Assembly (NCBI GenBank): GCA_020726505.1
Contig: JAHLEZ010000026.1
Coordinates: forward strand, 62,001 to 126,000
Length of the DNA stretch: 64,000 nucleotides
DNA from: Leptodontidium sp. MPI-SDFR-AT-0119
Taxonomy: Eukaryota > Ascomycota > Leotiomycetes > Helotiales > Leptodontidiaceae
Direction of reading: 5' to 3'
Shown: positions 12,701-23,352 of the stretch, one piece after another
Numbering within the stretch: the first letter of the stretch is position 1
How the letters are laid out: the number at the start of each line of letters is the position of its first letter
Translations under genes and position numbers: made by a program
Notes under the pieces: model-generated
Seen by the model: only the letters and a program-made list of their open reading frames with translations
Told to the model about the DNA's origin: nothing
The model's database searches: none

Positions 12701-12791
12701 GTTGGCGAGGTCGCTTTGTGATTAGTCGAATAGGCGATTTAAGAGGTGATTTAGCGAGGGTAGCGCCTCTATTACGCTTTAACGGAGGCAT
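9728..12791 (-). pseudogene. Transposase with DDE catalytic triad, multi-exon, probably inactivated
   Basis: Start at 12791 (Met-Pro-Pro-Leu-Lys-Arg) with a long low-complexity Ser/Glu-rich N-terminal part. The DDE domain is recognisable: first Asp in Tyr-Tyr-Asp-Glu-Ser-Cys-Phe-His-Ala (10994-10996), second in Phe-Val-Phe-Asp (10709-10711), Glu in Glu-Leu-Asn-Pro-Ile-Glu-Met-Tyr-Trp (10102-10104). The C-terminal part has a Tyr-Arg-Lys-Gly-Leu ... Ala-Ala-Trp motif and stops at 9728-9730. Canonical introns are visible, for example 10326-10369 (44 nt) and 10572-10618 (47 nt), each with GTAAGT, TACTAAT and TAG. This motif set is that of a fungal IS630/Tc1/mariner-like 'DDE superfamily endonuclease' family. 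A TAA directly after the second Asp and other stops suggest loss of function. Confidence 0.75.
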
Positions 12792-13204
12792 TTTGACGTA
12801 GTAGTCGAGTGGTTATTGTGGTAGTAAGAATAATAAGAGAAATTAACTTAGAATTAACGTTAGAATTAGAGATATTTCAGCTCGCTTAATAATTAAGGCT
12901 AAGAACTTCAAAAATAATAAACTATTAAACCTCCACATTATTAAAATCTATCTAATATATCTTATAGAACTAATTGCTAGCGTTCTAATGGACCCACCTT
13001 TGTCTAAATCGGGCTTAGTTTACTAGAGTTATATCGTTGCTAAAATTTAGGGACTAAATTTTTTAAAAAGTCTTTTTTTTTATTTATATTAAGGTATAAC
13101 CTTTTTTTTAGTTAGTAAAATAAAAAAAGTAAATAAGTGAAATATCGTTATATATAAAGGCGCAACTTTTCATAAAAAAAAAACTCCACTTTTTTAAAGT
13201 CTCA

Positions 13205-13234
13205 AAAATTGTCGTGTTTGAAGCGGTCGTACTG
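13205..13234 (-). repeat. Right terminal inverted repeat of the DDE transposon
   Basis: Reverse complement of the left end with one mismatch. Followed by TA at 13235-13236. Confidence 0.9.
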
Positions 13235-13236
13235 TA

Positions 13237-13690
13237 TACTAAGGATGAAAATCAAAGGCATAAGATCAACGGAATAGAAGCAAGCTATAGTTACAAACCG
13301 CAGAAATAGCCTTTTATACACTAACTCACACTCCTACCGTAAGATCTTCCCATAGAACATATTATACAAGCTTAGAATAACCCCCGGTACTCCGCGAGAG
13401 ATTGCCAGCGCCTTTTACTAGCTCAAAATCGGCCACGGCTACATCAAATCATACTTCCACAAGCTCGGCCATACGCTTAACGACAGGTGTAAATGCGGTG
13501 CGAAAGAAACCGCTGAATATCTACTACTCAGCTGCCTAGAAACAGGTCTAGCTAAGAAGTACGTAAGAGACACCTTACAACTCAAAACGCCCCTCTCTTA
13601 ACGAATTCTCATATATATAACGAAAGGAATCGCTGCCACAGTTGAATTCCTAAAGACCACGAAGGTAGCCACGAGAGCATAGCACCTAAG
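13237..13690 (+). pseudogene. LINE-B ORF2, 3' part after the nested insertion
   Basis: Continues ORF2: Lys-Ile-Gly-His-Gly-Tyr near 13,420, then Arg-Cys-Lys-Cys-Gly-Ala-Lys-Glu ... Leu-Leu-Leu-Ser-Cys at about 13,480-13,530, the C-terminal Cys motif seen at the end of Tad-type ORF2 proteins. Fewer stops than the 5' part. It is followed by a G/A-rich run (13,690-13,745) and the 3' UTR. Confidence 0.7.
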
Positions 13691-13962
13691 GAGGGGGGAA
13701 GAAGTAGAGGAGGGGGAAGAAGTAGAGGAGGAAGAGGAGGAGGATAGCGACTAGTCACATAACTAGAGACTATTAAAACACCTTTCTTTTATACAAATAG
13801 GGCAAGACCCTCACTAGCGCTTAGAACACATTAGACAGAGCCCCCAACCTTGTATCACAGCTTTCTTTTGTACTAGAATCAACTCAAACAGCTAGGGAGA
13901 AATCCCTGCCATGCTACATAGTCATGCTACATAGTCATAGACTCACATAACATGTAAAAAGG

Positions 13963-13990
13963 AATAATAATAATAATAATAATAATAATA
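13963..13990 (+). repeat. (AAT)n microsatellite, 3' tail of LINE-B
   Basis: About nine AAT units that end exactly where the target duplication starts. Non-LTR elements often end in a simple repeat instead of poly(A). Confidence 0.85.
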
Positions 13991-15372
13991 AGATAAAAGC
14001 CGAAAAAGAGTACAGGAGACAATTCAAGCCCCAGAAGGGAGCCCTACACTTCGTCCCACCGAACCCCCAGGGGACCGAGCTGCGTGGAAGACCAGCAAGG
14101 CCAGTAGGATCAGAGGACTTCTCAACACTTACCAAGATACCCCCTCTGCCAGCAACCCAGCCAGCACCAAGGACAGTAGGCAGACCGAGAACCAACAGGT
14201 CACAGTCACCATCCAAAAGCGCTTCCCAACCAGAAGCAATAAGAAGGCGTAGCCGTAGCCCCCCCCAACAGGGACGAAAACGACTTCGTCATTGTACAGG
14301 ACCGCAAGAGGGCGGCTACCCTAAGGAATACTGCAGTACCCGCTGAGATTGACAACAACACAGGCAGCAAACGACGTAAGAAGTATGAGTAAAGAAACCT
14401 ACTTGTCCATCTTACAGTACAAGACAAGAAAATCAAAGGACCAAGTAATGGTATTATTCCTCCGAGACCCAAAAGTTCTGGAATATGATACTATTGCTAT
14501 ACAAGAGCCGTGGAGAAACCCATACACTGGTACAACACATAACCCAATCGCCCAGCAATACCACCTAATGTCCCCTAAAGATACGAGAGAGGAACCCGCT
14601 AAGATATACTTCTTTATAAGCAAGAGATTAGACAACAAACGATGGATTTTCAATGACTATAGTAGGGACCTCGGATCCCTGACAATAAAAAGCAACGAAC
14701 GAAGCAGGCGAAGAAAAGGTAGTCACTATCCACAACGTGTACAACTCACCTCAAGTACAATACGAAGAACTCACACTTCGCTACTAGATAAAGACCTTTA
14801 AGAAAGAGCAGAAATCGAGCAAATCATCCTAGGAGACTTCAATCTACACCACGAAATGTGGGCAGGAAAACATCTCACAAGCCCGGACGTAGAGGCTATA
14901 CAACTAATCACGCTTATCCAAGACAACGGCCTAGACCGATGCCTCCCACAAGGCACAATAACACGGGAAGAAAGAGAATTATCAAGCTGCATAGATCTGG
15001 TATACGCCACACCAGAAATCATCTCAAGGTTAACAGAAAGCCGAGTAGACCGTGAACTCGACCATCACTCGGACCATCTCCCAATGAGCACACTGCTAGA
15101 CCTCCAAGCCATCGCTGCCGAAGAGAAAGAGAGATGGGACTGGAGCAAAATAGACGACAAGTTCTCCATAATATATTATGGATAGTGCTGCTAAGATTCT
15201 ACTCACCAGAGACACCGCATTACATTGACGAGTATACTGATACTCTAGTCGATAGCGTCCTTCAAGCAATTGAATCTCCCACCCCAAAGAAGCGCACAAG
15301 CCCAGAACGGTTCATGCTCCCTGGCTTTACGGAAGCGTGCAAAGACATACAAATAGAGACGAGACTAATGTA
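13989..15372 (+). mobile_element. LINE-A, ORF1 3' end plus ORF2 endonuclease, right of nested insertion, 3'-truncated
   Basis: Resumes the ORF1 frame broken at 3738 (Glu-Lys-Glu-Tyr-Arg-Arg-Gln-Phe...) with a Pro/Arg-rich ORF1 tail to about 14,300, then ORF2 from about 14,390. The endonuclease shows Ala-Ile-Gln-Glu-Pro-Trp (14,500), Leu-Gly-Asp-Phe-Asn-Leu-His-His-Glu (14,828-14,855) and His-His-Ser-Asp-His-Leu-Pro (15,062-15,082), the acidic/His residues of APE-type LINE endonucleases. There are several stops and frame changes. The element ends abruptly at 15,372 before any reverse transcriptase and AT-rich DNA follows, so it is dead. Confidence 0.8.
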
Positions 15373-15983
15373 GTCGATAGTGCACGCCCGTTAAACGACG
15401 TCGTTTTGAGGCTCTTAAACTAACTGACATTTTATTACCTATAAACTAACTTTAGTCAGTTTTTATATAGCCTCAACGTACGTAAGGATGTCGTTACTAA
15501 GAACTAATAGACAAACGTACTTATAAATTTGCCTCTATAACGTCTCTAACTACTTCTTTAATACTTAGCTCTATTAAGACAATATTCTTTTCAACCTCTA
15601 TATCTCTTACTTTCGTTTAATAACTTTTTATTTAATAAAAGCGTCCGAAATAGTACTAGTAGTTCCTTATAAGAATGCGGCTACGTTGGAATCTATAAAT
15701 AATTATTAGCTTAAATTTTAATATAATTAATATATATATTATCGTTTATATTTCTTAAAACACTTTTTATATTAAAGGCTTTATAAGAGTTCTTATAATG
15801 AGTAATATAATTACTTATAAATTCTTAAACTGTTTTGTTTTTCCAACTTTTATTATTAATTAATAAATAAATATTTTAATAATTATTAAGAAAGGGGTTA
15901 TATAACTTACTTGTAACCGACACCTAAATATTTAATAATAACTGTTTAATAGTTTTCGATATTTTCCGTATTTTCTTTGAGAA
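15373..15983. other. AT-rich spacer between LINE-A and the copia element
   Basis: AT-rich with stops in all frames. Probably RIP-affected repeat remains, no family recognised. Confidence 0.4.
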
Positions 15984-15988
15984 GATTT

Positions 15989-16245
15989 TGTTGGTCCACA
16001 GGCCCCTGCAGAAGCCTACCTAGATGGTACAGGCGTACGTTCGTTGATACATGGGGGTCAGAAGCCTGCCGGAGGGGTTTCGGTGGAGATTCGGTGGCGT
16101 CCCGTAGTATATAGGCTGGCTCTCCTCGCACTCTCTTTAGAAATACACAGACTTTTGAACCAACTATTTATTACTCTGTCACCATACTCGCATTGGAATA
16201 TATTCACACATGCGGCGTGGTACATGAACCGGTACTGCACCGACA
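15989..16245 (+). repeat. 5' LTR of the copia element
   Basis: Starts TGTTGG, ends CGACA, 257 bp. One difference from the 3' LTR by direct comparison. Confidence 0.93.
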
Positions 16246-16566
16246 CTGATCAGTGGCAAGCTTGTATCGTCAACCTTACCACAGACAGAAAAGGTCTCAG
16301 GCTGTAGAGCGGATTCTGGGCTTCAACTTGAGGAGTACTTCACTGTATTTTCCTTAAAGGGCATTTTACCTTTTCCAGATCGTGGAGGGAAGGCAACTTC
16401 TCTCTTGAGACTCGATTAGGACGATTGCACGTCGGAGAAGAGCTATCACAACACGACAGTTACTCTACGAAGACTGTCAATTCAACATCCTTGAATCCAG
16501 AACTTTGGACCTTCAAGAAACCTATCCGGGAACCTACCGGATCACCTACGAATCGAATCCGACACA
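16246..16566 (+). other. Copia leader between the 5' LTR and Gag
   Basis: Untranslated leader. The tRNA primer-binding site should lie just after 16245, but I could not match it confidently to a tRNA. Confidence 0.5.
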
Positions 16567-19500
16567 ATGGCGGATACTTCGGCGGAGCCAGAGTTGACTC
16601 CGGAAACATTCAATGATACGGCAACACTAGATCCTAGTCCAATTTTCACGGGAAACGCAATAGCATACTCGCGAAGGTTCCGTGAGGCCTACTGCGATGG
16701 CCATCTCAAGGGAGAATTCCTTTTCCAAGACTTTTGGGAGTATTTTGAGGATTGGACGGCAAACGAGTTCAAATTAATTGAGGTTATAGAACGCACATAC
16801 CTCAGGGACGACCTACGAGCCTTTGGTGTGTTTGTACGACGAGGGAAGGGGACGAGGACGGCACACGCTTTAGCAGAAGTAGTGCAAGCTGAGGAGAATG
16901 TGTGGCCAGGAGACTAAGTGGAAATGCAAATTCGGAACTACCCCGAATCGGTACCGAATCACATCCGGGAATCAGTCTCTCGCCTACCACCACTAATCCC
17001 AACAACACTTCAACAAAATCAACCTCCGATGTCTCCACAACACTAACTAGAGGTAGTCATCTATTCCGTGGAGGAAGATACTCCTTCGGAAGGGTCAGGA
17101 GTGAAGCTTACGCAGACGATTCAGCCATTGGGATCACCTAGGATCTCCCTTACCAAAGGAGATGAGGTCGAGGATCTATATGGTGTAACCCCCCTACCTA
17201 TGGTCCTAAAGAAGGAGTTCTCATTTACTCCTGGGAGGGATCCCCTGAGTAATCTCCACCCGTGGAGATTAAATGACCATGCGTTGCCGAATCCCACTCC
17301 ACCACCAGCAATACACCCACGGGACGGGTCATTACCACCATTTGAGGTTCCTAGGACTACCGGACCACATACGGAGCCGATTCAGCTATCATGGTATGTC
17401 ATGAATCCATTGACCCCGGACCAGGCAAAATCGTTGGTAAACCTTACCAAGATGTACACTAAGGAGCTCCAATACAGCGGAGACAAAGACCACTTGGATG
17501 AAAAGCTCCACATCTTCGCCGACCTATGTCAGAGAGCATTAGTTGAGACCAAGGTCTGGAACCGAGCCTTTCCGTCGATGCTACGAGACGGAGCCAGTTC
17601 GTATTACTACCGGTACCTCCAGAATAAGGGGCACTCATTTGATGAGCTTGTCAGAACGACTCGCGAACACTTTGAGACGGAGGAGAGAGCTAATAGGTTC
17701 CTTAGCCGGTGGTTTGGTCTGACTTTCTCGTTATTTCAGGAGGAGCGTCACTAGAAGGGAAAGCCGGTGCTAACCCAATTGGAGAACTTCGCCAAAGAAT
17801 TGCAGAGTATTTAACTTGGCCTAAAGGACGACAATATGCGGAACGACAAGACGCTCCGCGATAAGCTCGTGCAAGGAGTATCAGGGAACCCCCTCTTCAA
17901 TATGGCCTTATTCAAGGCACCCCCTACTTTTCCTACATTGATGGATAGTCTTCGCTCCGCCGTCGGCGTTGAGGTAACTCATGGCTCGGGATCGAGGGTG
18001 GGCAAGTACTCCGGATCTAATCCGAATCGCCACCGATCCCACGTCGCAGAAGGGACGGCTCATTACTCCGACCGCAGGATGAAATTTTCCAGTGGAAACA
18101 AGCGTGGGGACAAGTTCCAGCCTATGCCAGGCTACACAGGCTGTATTATCTGTAAGAAAACAGACTGCCATAGTAGTCGCCACTCTGATGAAGAGCAGGC
18201 AGCGTCCAAGGCGAGATACTTCGCTGCGCGTAAGGCCGAGGGAGTGAGAGCCACGGAAAAGACTTTCAGGAGCTACCTAGCTTATGTTGAGGGAATCGAC
18301 CCCAATTCTGACCAGAACCGGACCACATCCGGACACTATTCGGGAAACCACCAGGATGCGGATTCAGACACTTCAACAGATATTGACGATTCTTTAGAGG
18401 GTTCCGACGACGATGATGGCAATGGCACCGCAAACTTCACGACTGTATTTACAGCAAGTGAGGCACAGTATGATGCACGAGAAGTCATGGGGTAACTTGA
18501 GGAGAGGAAAGCTACTCACATCTTAGAAAGCAAAATCAAGAGACCTGCTCCAAGCGAGGCCTATACAACGCAATGGACAGACAGATTCTTTCAAGGTCTA
18601 TTGATTGACACAGGGGCATCTAACAAAAACACGGGAGGAATCAACTAGTTACGAGCATTGCAGCGAATTCAAGATGTCAAGTTTGACACCAGCCAGGCGG
18701 GCCAGAGCCGGATCACATTCGGTGCCGGTTCGCGACCGTCTCTGGGGGTTGCCACAGTTAACACTCCGGCTGGAGAAATGGACTTTCAAATCGTGGACGC
18801 AGATATCCCATTTCTGGTTTGCCTATAACAGTTGGATACGCTCAACGCGCAATACGATAACCTGCGCAATGTCTTGATTCAGGGTAACAAGAAGCACTTG
18901 ATTGTACGGAAGCATGGGCATCCATGGCTACTTTTGGATCAACATCGTCAATTACTGGACACTTCGACCGGAACGATAAATGCATGCCACCTTACTGAAC
19001 CAGAAATACGTCGGCTTTATAGGCGTTTCGGGCACCCTTCGGTGAGGCGACTACAGCACTTGCTAGACCAAGCTGGCCATGAGCATGATTCGGACGTTAT
19101 GTTGAGGGTCAAGGAAATGTGTGAGCATTGCCAGAAGCATGCAGATGCTCCACATAGGTTCCGCTTCAAATTGCAAGACGACGTCGACTTTAATCATACA
19201 GTCTACGTCGATATCGCAATGTTTGGAGAACGATATGCCCTCCACATGGTAGATGAGGCAACGGGTTTTGGTGCGGCGAAACTACTCCGAAAGACCCCCG
19301 GTTCGGCTACGGCTCGGGCTACCTTCAACGCATTCAAGTCAGCATGGATTGACACATACCTTGGACCTCCGGATTTCGTCGTGTACGACTATGGCACTAA
19401 TTTCAATTCTGAGGAGTTTCGGAGTGCACTCAGATCTGTGGGTAGCACCCCTAAGCTAGTACCTGTTGAGGCACACTATTCAATTGGCAAAGTTGAGCGA

Positions 19501-21816
19501 TACCACCGCCCACTACGCCGTGCCTATGAGATCGTTACAGAAGAGCACCCTGAGTTGAGCGACGAAGATCGACTGCAAATGGCAGTAAAAGCAGTGAACG
19601 ATACAGCTGGTCCTAATGGGCTGATCCCTACACTGCTTGTTTTTGGAGCATACCCTAGAATGACGGAGCTGGATCCACCAAATCCATCAGTCGAACAGCG
19701 TGCGGCTACGATTAAGAAAGCCATGAAGGAAGTACGGAAAATCCATGCTACGCGCAAAGTCAACGACGCGTTAGCTACACGGAACGGCCCCGGAACCACT
19801 CATATTCATGACCTTCGCTTAAATGATCAAGTCCTGGTATATAGGGAAAGCAAAGGGTGGAGGGGACCTTACAATTTCTTGGGAATGGAAGGGGAGGCAT
19901 GTAAGATTGACATGGGGAATGGGAGAATACGAACGTTCCGATCGACTACAGTTCGCCCCTTTAAGACAGACACCTCTGGCATTGAACGACAAAAAGAAAA
20001 CTTGCCAGAGGATATCTATGAGCAACATCCAGGATCCCCGATCAGAAACACCACCGAAACAGCACCGAATCCACCCCGAATTACTGTTCAAATTCCATTT
20101 ACGAAACACATCCCAGATTTGCCAACCATCGATGATAATTACGATGCTGAAGTGTTTCTAACTGAGAAGGAGACAAGGGACCGAGAGCTATCTATCAAAC
20201 TTCGCGCTGAAGGGAAGATTACAGCGCTTGGACCACTATTCCAGCAGTCCCGAAGGACGGAATACGAAGCACTCATCAAAAGGGGTGTTTTTGTGCTTAT
20301 CCATAAGGACGACCCCAGAGTAAGAGGCCACCGCATCTTCAAGTCAAGAATGGTAGACGAGGTCAAAGGCAAGGAGACGTCAACTCCATATGAGAAGTCA
20401 AGACTGGTAATTCAATGCTTTAACGACAAAGGGAAGAGAGAAATATTGACTTAGTCTCCAACAATCCAACGGTTTAGCCAGCGGTTACTCATTTTCTTAG
20501 CCGCTGCCGTCAAGTACCTGAATCGCCTCCGAAACTAGTCCGAATCCCATCTGGCTATCAGGGACATCACTTAAGCTTACGTCCAGGCAGAGACAAGGCT
20601 TCTCCGAGACATATTTGCATGGCCACCGGAAGAGATCGCAGGAGATTTCCCTCCTGGCACGATATTCATGGTAGTGCTACCGTTATACGGCATACCTGAG
20701 TCCGGAAACCATTGGTTTAACACATACCATAAACATCATGTGGAGAACCTACAAATGGAGACATCAACGTACGACCCATGCTTGCTAATTAGCACCAAGG
20801 AAAGCCATGACTTTGGTGTCGTGGGAATGCAGACAGACGACACGTTGATTCTGGGAAATGAGGACTTCTTGGCAAGAGAGCAGGATGAGATCACTAAGGC
20901 CGGTTTTCTGACGAAGCCGGTACGGGTACTACTCCCTACCGAAACCATTACGTTTAATGGGTGCACTATCTCTATGGACGGGGACAGCCTCTACATGTCA
21001 CAGAAGGGTCAGGGAGCAAGGCTAGAGTTAGTCGACGCAGGGAAAGAGGACTTTAAGAAGGCCTACAGAGAGCAACGAGCTCGTGCGGCCTACCTTGCCA
21101 CCATATGTCAGCCGGAAGCAACATTTGACCTCTCGGTCGCAGCGCAACACTAAGATCCGACGAAGGACGACGTTAAGGCTTTGAACCTACGCCTTAAATG
21201 GCAAATGGACAACTTAGAGAGAGGACTCCGATACGTACCAGTTGACTTACGATCTGCGAAGGTCTACGTTTTTGTAGACGGTTCTTTTGCCAACAACAAA
21301 GACCTGAGTTCACAGATAGGTTTCGTATTGGCAATCGGTGCCGAAACGGTGGGGAATGCGCAATTCACCTTGACCGGTAACATCGTGCATACCAGCTCAA
21401 CAAAATGCAAGAGAGTAACTCGTGCAGTGCTCGCATCAGAGCTGTATGCTATGGTAGCTGGCGTCGATATGTTGATCTCTCTTGGTACTACCATTAATAT
21501 GGTGACTGACAAGCTTGGCATCTCACGTCTTCCTACTGTTGTTTGCACGGATTCTTTATCCCTGTATGAGTGTATTGTCAAGCTCGGTACGACGAAAGAA
21601 AAGCGCCTAATGATCGATATTATGGCCATTCGTCAATCATACGAACGTAGAGAGCTGACGGAGGTTCGATGGATCAATGGTGCCAACAACCCTGCTGATG
21701 CCATGACGAAGAGTACTCCGAATAGGGCTCTTCAAGACTTTATTGACACTAACATACTCACTGTCAAAATGGAAGGTTGGGTTCAGCGGTCAGCCGGAGC
21801 TGATTCGGGCCAGTAA
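16567..21816 (+). pseudogene. Copia Gag-Pol polyprotein, one frame with eleven in-frame stops
   Basis: The frame from Met at 16567 to 21816 (about 1750 codons) has no frameshift but has stops near 16915, 17044, 17752, 17812, 18493, 18646, 18826, 20452, 20536, 20572 and 21151, all TAA or TAG. Domains: Gag with a knuckle C-I-I-C-K-K-T-D-C-H at about 18,142; aspartic protease Leu-Ile-Asp-Thr-Gly-Ala-Ser at 18,601; integrase with Tyr-Val-Asp (19,203), Asp-Tyr-Gly-Thr-Asn-Phe (19,384) and Gly-Lys-Val-Glu-Arg-Tyr-His (19,486); reverse transcriptase with Gln-Thr-Asp-Asp-Thr-Leu (about 20,830); RNase H in the segment 21,181-21,816. Several stops fall where relatives have Gln (for example Leu-Thr-stop-Ser-Pro and Asp-Ile-Thr-stop-Ala-Tyr), so C-to-T change fits. 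Confidence 0.9.
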
Positions 21817-22110
21817 CGGAGGGGTTTCACACTCATTACTTTTCTTTTGTATCTTCTCTACATATCTCATTTTGTTGATTTGTCACTTGCAATTATTTTC
21901 ATATTCAATCAATTTGCGAAGTCAGAAACACACTTGATTTGGTTCTAAGTACCCTCTAATTCAAAGCGCCAACGAGCGGCCTTGCAACGACACCCCAACA
22001 GGGACAAACTGCCGGTTTCACCACAGGGGGTTACTCCCGTACAGCGGTATGAAGAAGGTGCCGCCACGAAGAACCAGCTACGAAGCCAATCCGAAACAGG
22101 GCCGAATCCC
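21817..22110. other. Copia 3' region, between polyprotein stop and the antisense gene
   Basis: Non-coding in both directions as far as I can see. It would hold the 3' ends of both the sense and the antisense transcript. Confidence 0.4.
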
Positions 22111-22813
22111 CTAATCATACAAGTTTGGGAGCTCCTCCTCCTCCCCCGCGCCACTTCGGCGACTTCGGCGAAGTCTCTTGGTGGGAGGATCCTCCTCACC
22201 ACCATCTCCCCTACCGCGCTTGGCGGCAGCAGAAGAGACGGCAGTGAGGAGCCGGTCCAAGACCAGCACCGTCTCCTACAATACATATTGTTAGATATGT
22301 TGAGGCTTTAAAAGACACCAAAAGGAAACGGAGGGTTAACTTACTACCTGCGAGCTGGCCAGGCCAGCAATATCTCGGCGCATGGCACGAGTTTCCTCCA
22401 GCAACGCCAACGACACCTCCCCAGCATTCTTTGGTGCGCTAGCGGCGGCGACCAACAATGCCGAATCGATTGATTCAGCGGCAGCAACGATGGCTTCTTC
22501 ATCTTCTGCCTCGAGGGCAGTAGCCAACCGGACGTACTCCTCGGCTACAAACCAAGGGATCTGTTATATGTTAGTAGCCATATATTCGGAGGGGTTCCGA
22601 CGGTGATTCGGATACAATTCAGAGGGAAAAGAAAATGGGAATACTTACTGGGTTGCAGCGGGACTTCTTCTCTGCGCAATATGCGCACTTCTTACTCTTG
22701 GGATTGTTGAAGACACAGTCGTGGGACGGGGTCTTTGCGAGGAGACGAACGCACCGAATGCAGCATTTTCGGTATGCGACGTCGAGGGCTCCGGTGGGAA
22801 TTGGTGCTGGCAC
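22111..22813 (-). CDS. Antisense three-exon gene inside the copia element; Cys-rich basic protein
   Basis: Exons 22813-22649, 22560-22345 and 22275-22111, 181 residues. All three exons are multiples of three and both introns (88 and 69 nt) have GTAAGT donors, a CTACTAAC or CTAACA branch site and AG ends, so the model is well supported. Exon 1 carries a cysteine cluster (Cys-Cys-Ile-Arg-Cys, then Cys-Ala-Tyr-Cys ... Cys-Asn-Pro) that could bind zinc. Exon 2 is Ala/Glu-rich and probably helical. Exon 3 has a basic Lys-Arg-Leu-Arg-Arg-Ser-Arg-Arg stretch like a nuclear signal. There are no stops or frameshifts, unlike the sense polyprotein. I do not recognise a named family. Inference: an element-encoded regulatory or nucleic-acid-binding protein transcribed from the 3' LTR side. 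Confidence 0.72.
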
Positions 22814-23352
22814 TGTTTTCAGTTAGCACACCGTTTCGCCACCGAACCACCACCGAAGTGTATACGTACTTTTGACTGGTTTATTTGATTTGATATAGTC
22901 TATCCAATTATGTCAGTTTTGGGCTATGTCAAATAGGTAGGGCGATGTCAAGAGTGGTCATATACATACTGTGTGTGTGTGTGTATGTGTGTGTGTGGCT
23001 AGGAAAAGAAAACCTCAATTCTGGGGGAATCCAGCGCATATATATACCTCAACTCATGGACAATACCAAGCCTAGGGGTTGTTGTTGACAACCTCGCTTA
23101 GCCGACTTCGCTACCCTACGTATTGTCGCGTACCGGAACGTCTCTATCAATACCAACACGGCCATTACAGAGCACCGCCATACTACCATACCTGATTCGG
23201 GTACCTTTCGGAGCACCTTCGGACCGGGGTCAGGTGTTGCTTAACACTTAGTCAATTCTGACATTTTGTACTTCTCATTTTTTTTGTTGTTTCTTATTTA
23301 TTGAAGGCTTTAGCTGTATTGGAATATGTCTTTCCAAAAGAAGTTTTGCCTG
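22814..23352. other. Copia 3' non-coding region, promoter side of the antisense gene
   Basis: No ORF of note. Includes a (TG)n tract and probably the antisense promoter. The last bases before the 3' LTR contain an AAAAGAAG purine run that may be the polypurine tract. Confidence 0.4.
22970..22998 (+). repeat. (TG)n microsatellite
   Basis: About fourteen TG units with one A interruption, inside the copia 3' region. Confidence 0.85.

Larger units (their letters stand above)
8931..13234 (-). mobile_element. DDE DNA transposon (IS630/Tc1/mariner-type) inserted in LINE-B
   Basis: 4304-bp element with 30-bp terminal inverted repeats (starting CAGTACGACCGCTTCAAA; one mismatch) at 8931-8960 and 13205-13234, flanked by TA at 8929-8930 and 13235-13236, the TA duplication typical of the Tc1/mariner superfamily. 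It carries one transposase gene on the minus strand (9728-12791). It is larger than a usual Fot1/pogo element (about 1.9 kb), partly because the transposase has a long N-terminal region and several introns. It cuts the RNase H end of LINE-B ORF2, so it inserted after LINE-B. Confidence 0.88.
3739..13988 (+). mobile_element. LINE-B, full-length Tad1-like non-LTR retrotransposon, RIP-degraded, host of a nested DNA transposon
   Basis: Without the inserted DNA transposon the element is about 5.9 kb, the size of a Tad-type LINE. Order: 5' leader, ORF1 (from about 4002), ORF2 with endonuclease, reverse transcriptase and RNase H, a C-terminal zinc-binding motif, 3' UTR and an (AAT)n tail. It is flanked by a 13-bp target duplication, TAAGATGAAAGCC (3726-3738) and TAAGATAAAAGCC (13989-14001), differing by one G/A. 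The coding regions carry many TAA/TAG codons where Gln or Trp is expected, the usual RIP outcome. It split ORF1 of LINE-A. Boundaries are inferred from the target duplication. Confidence 0.8.
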
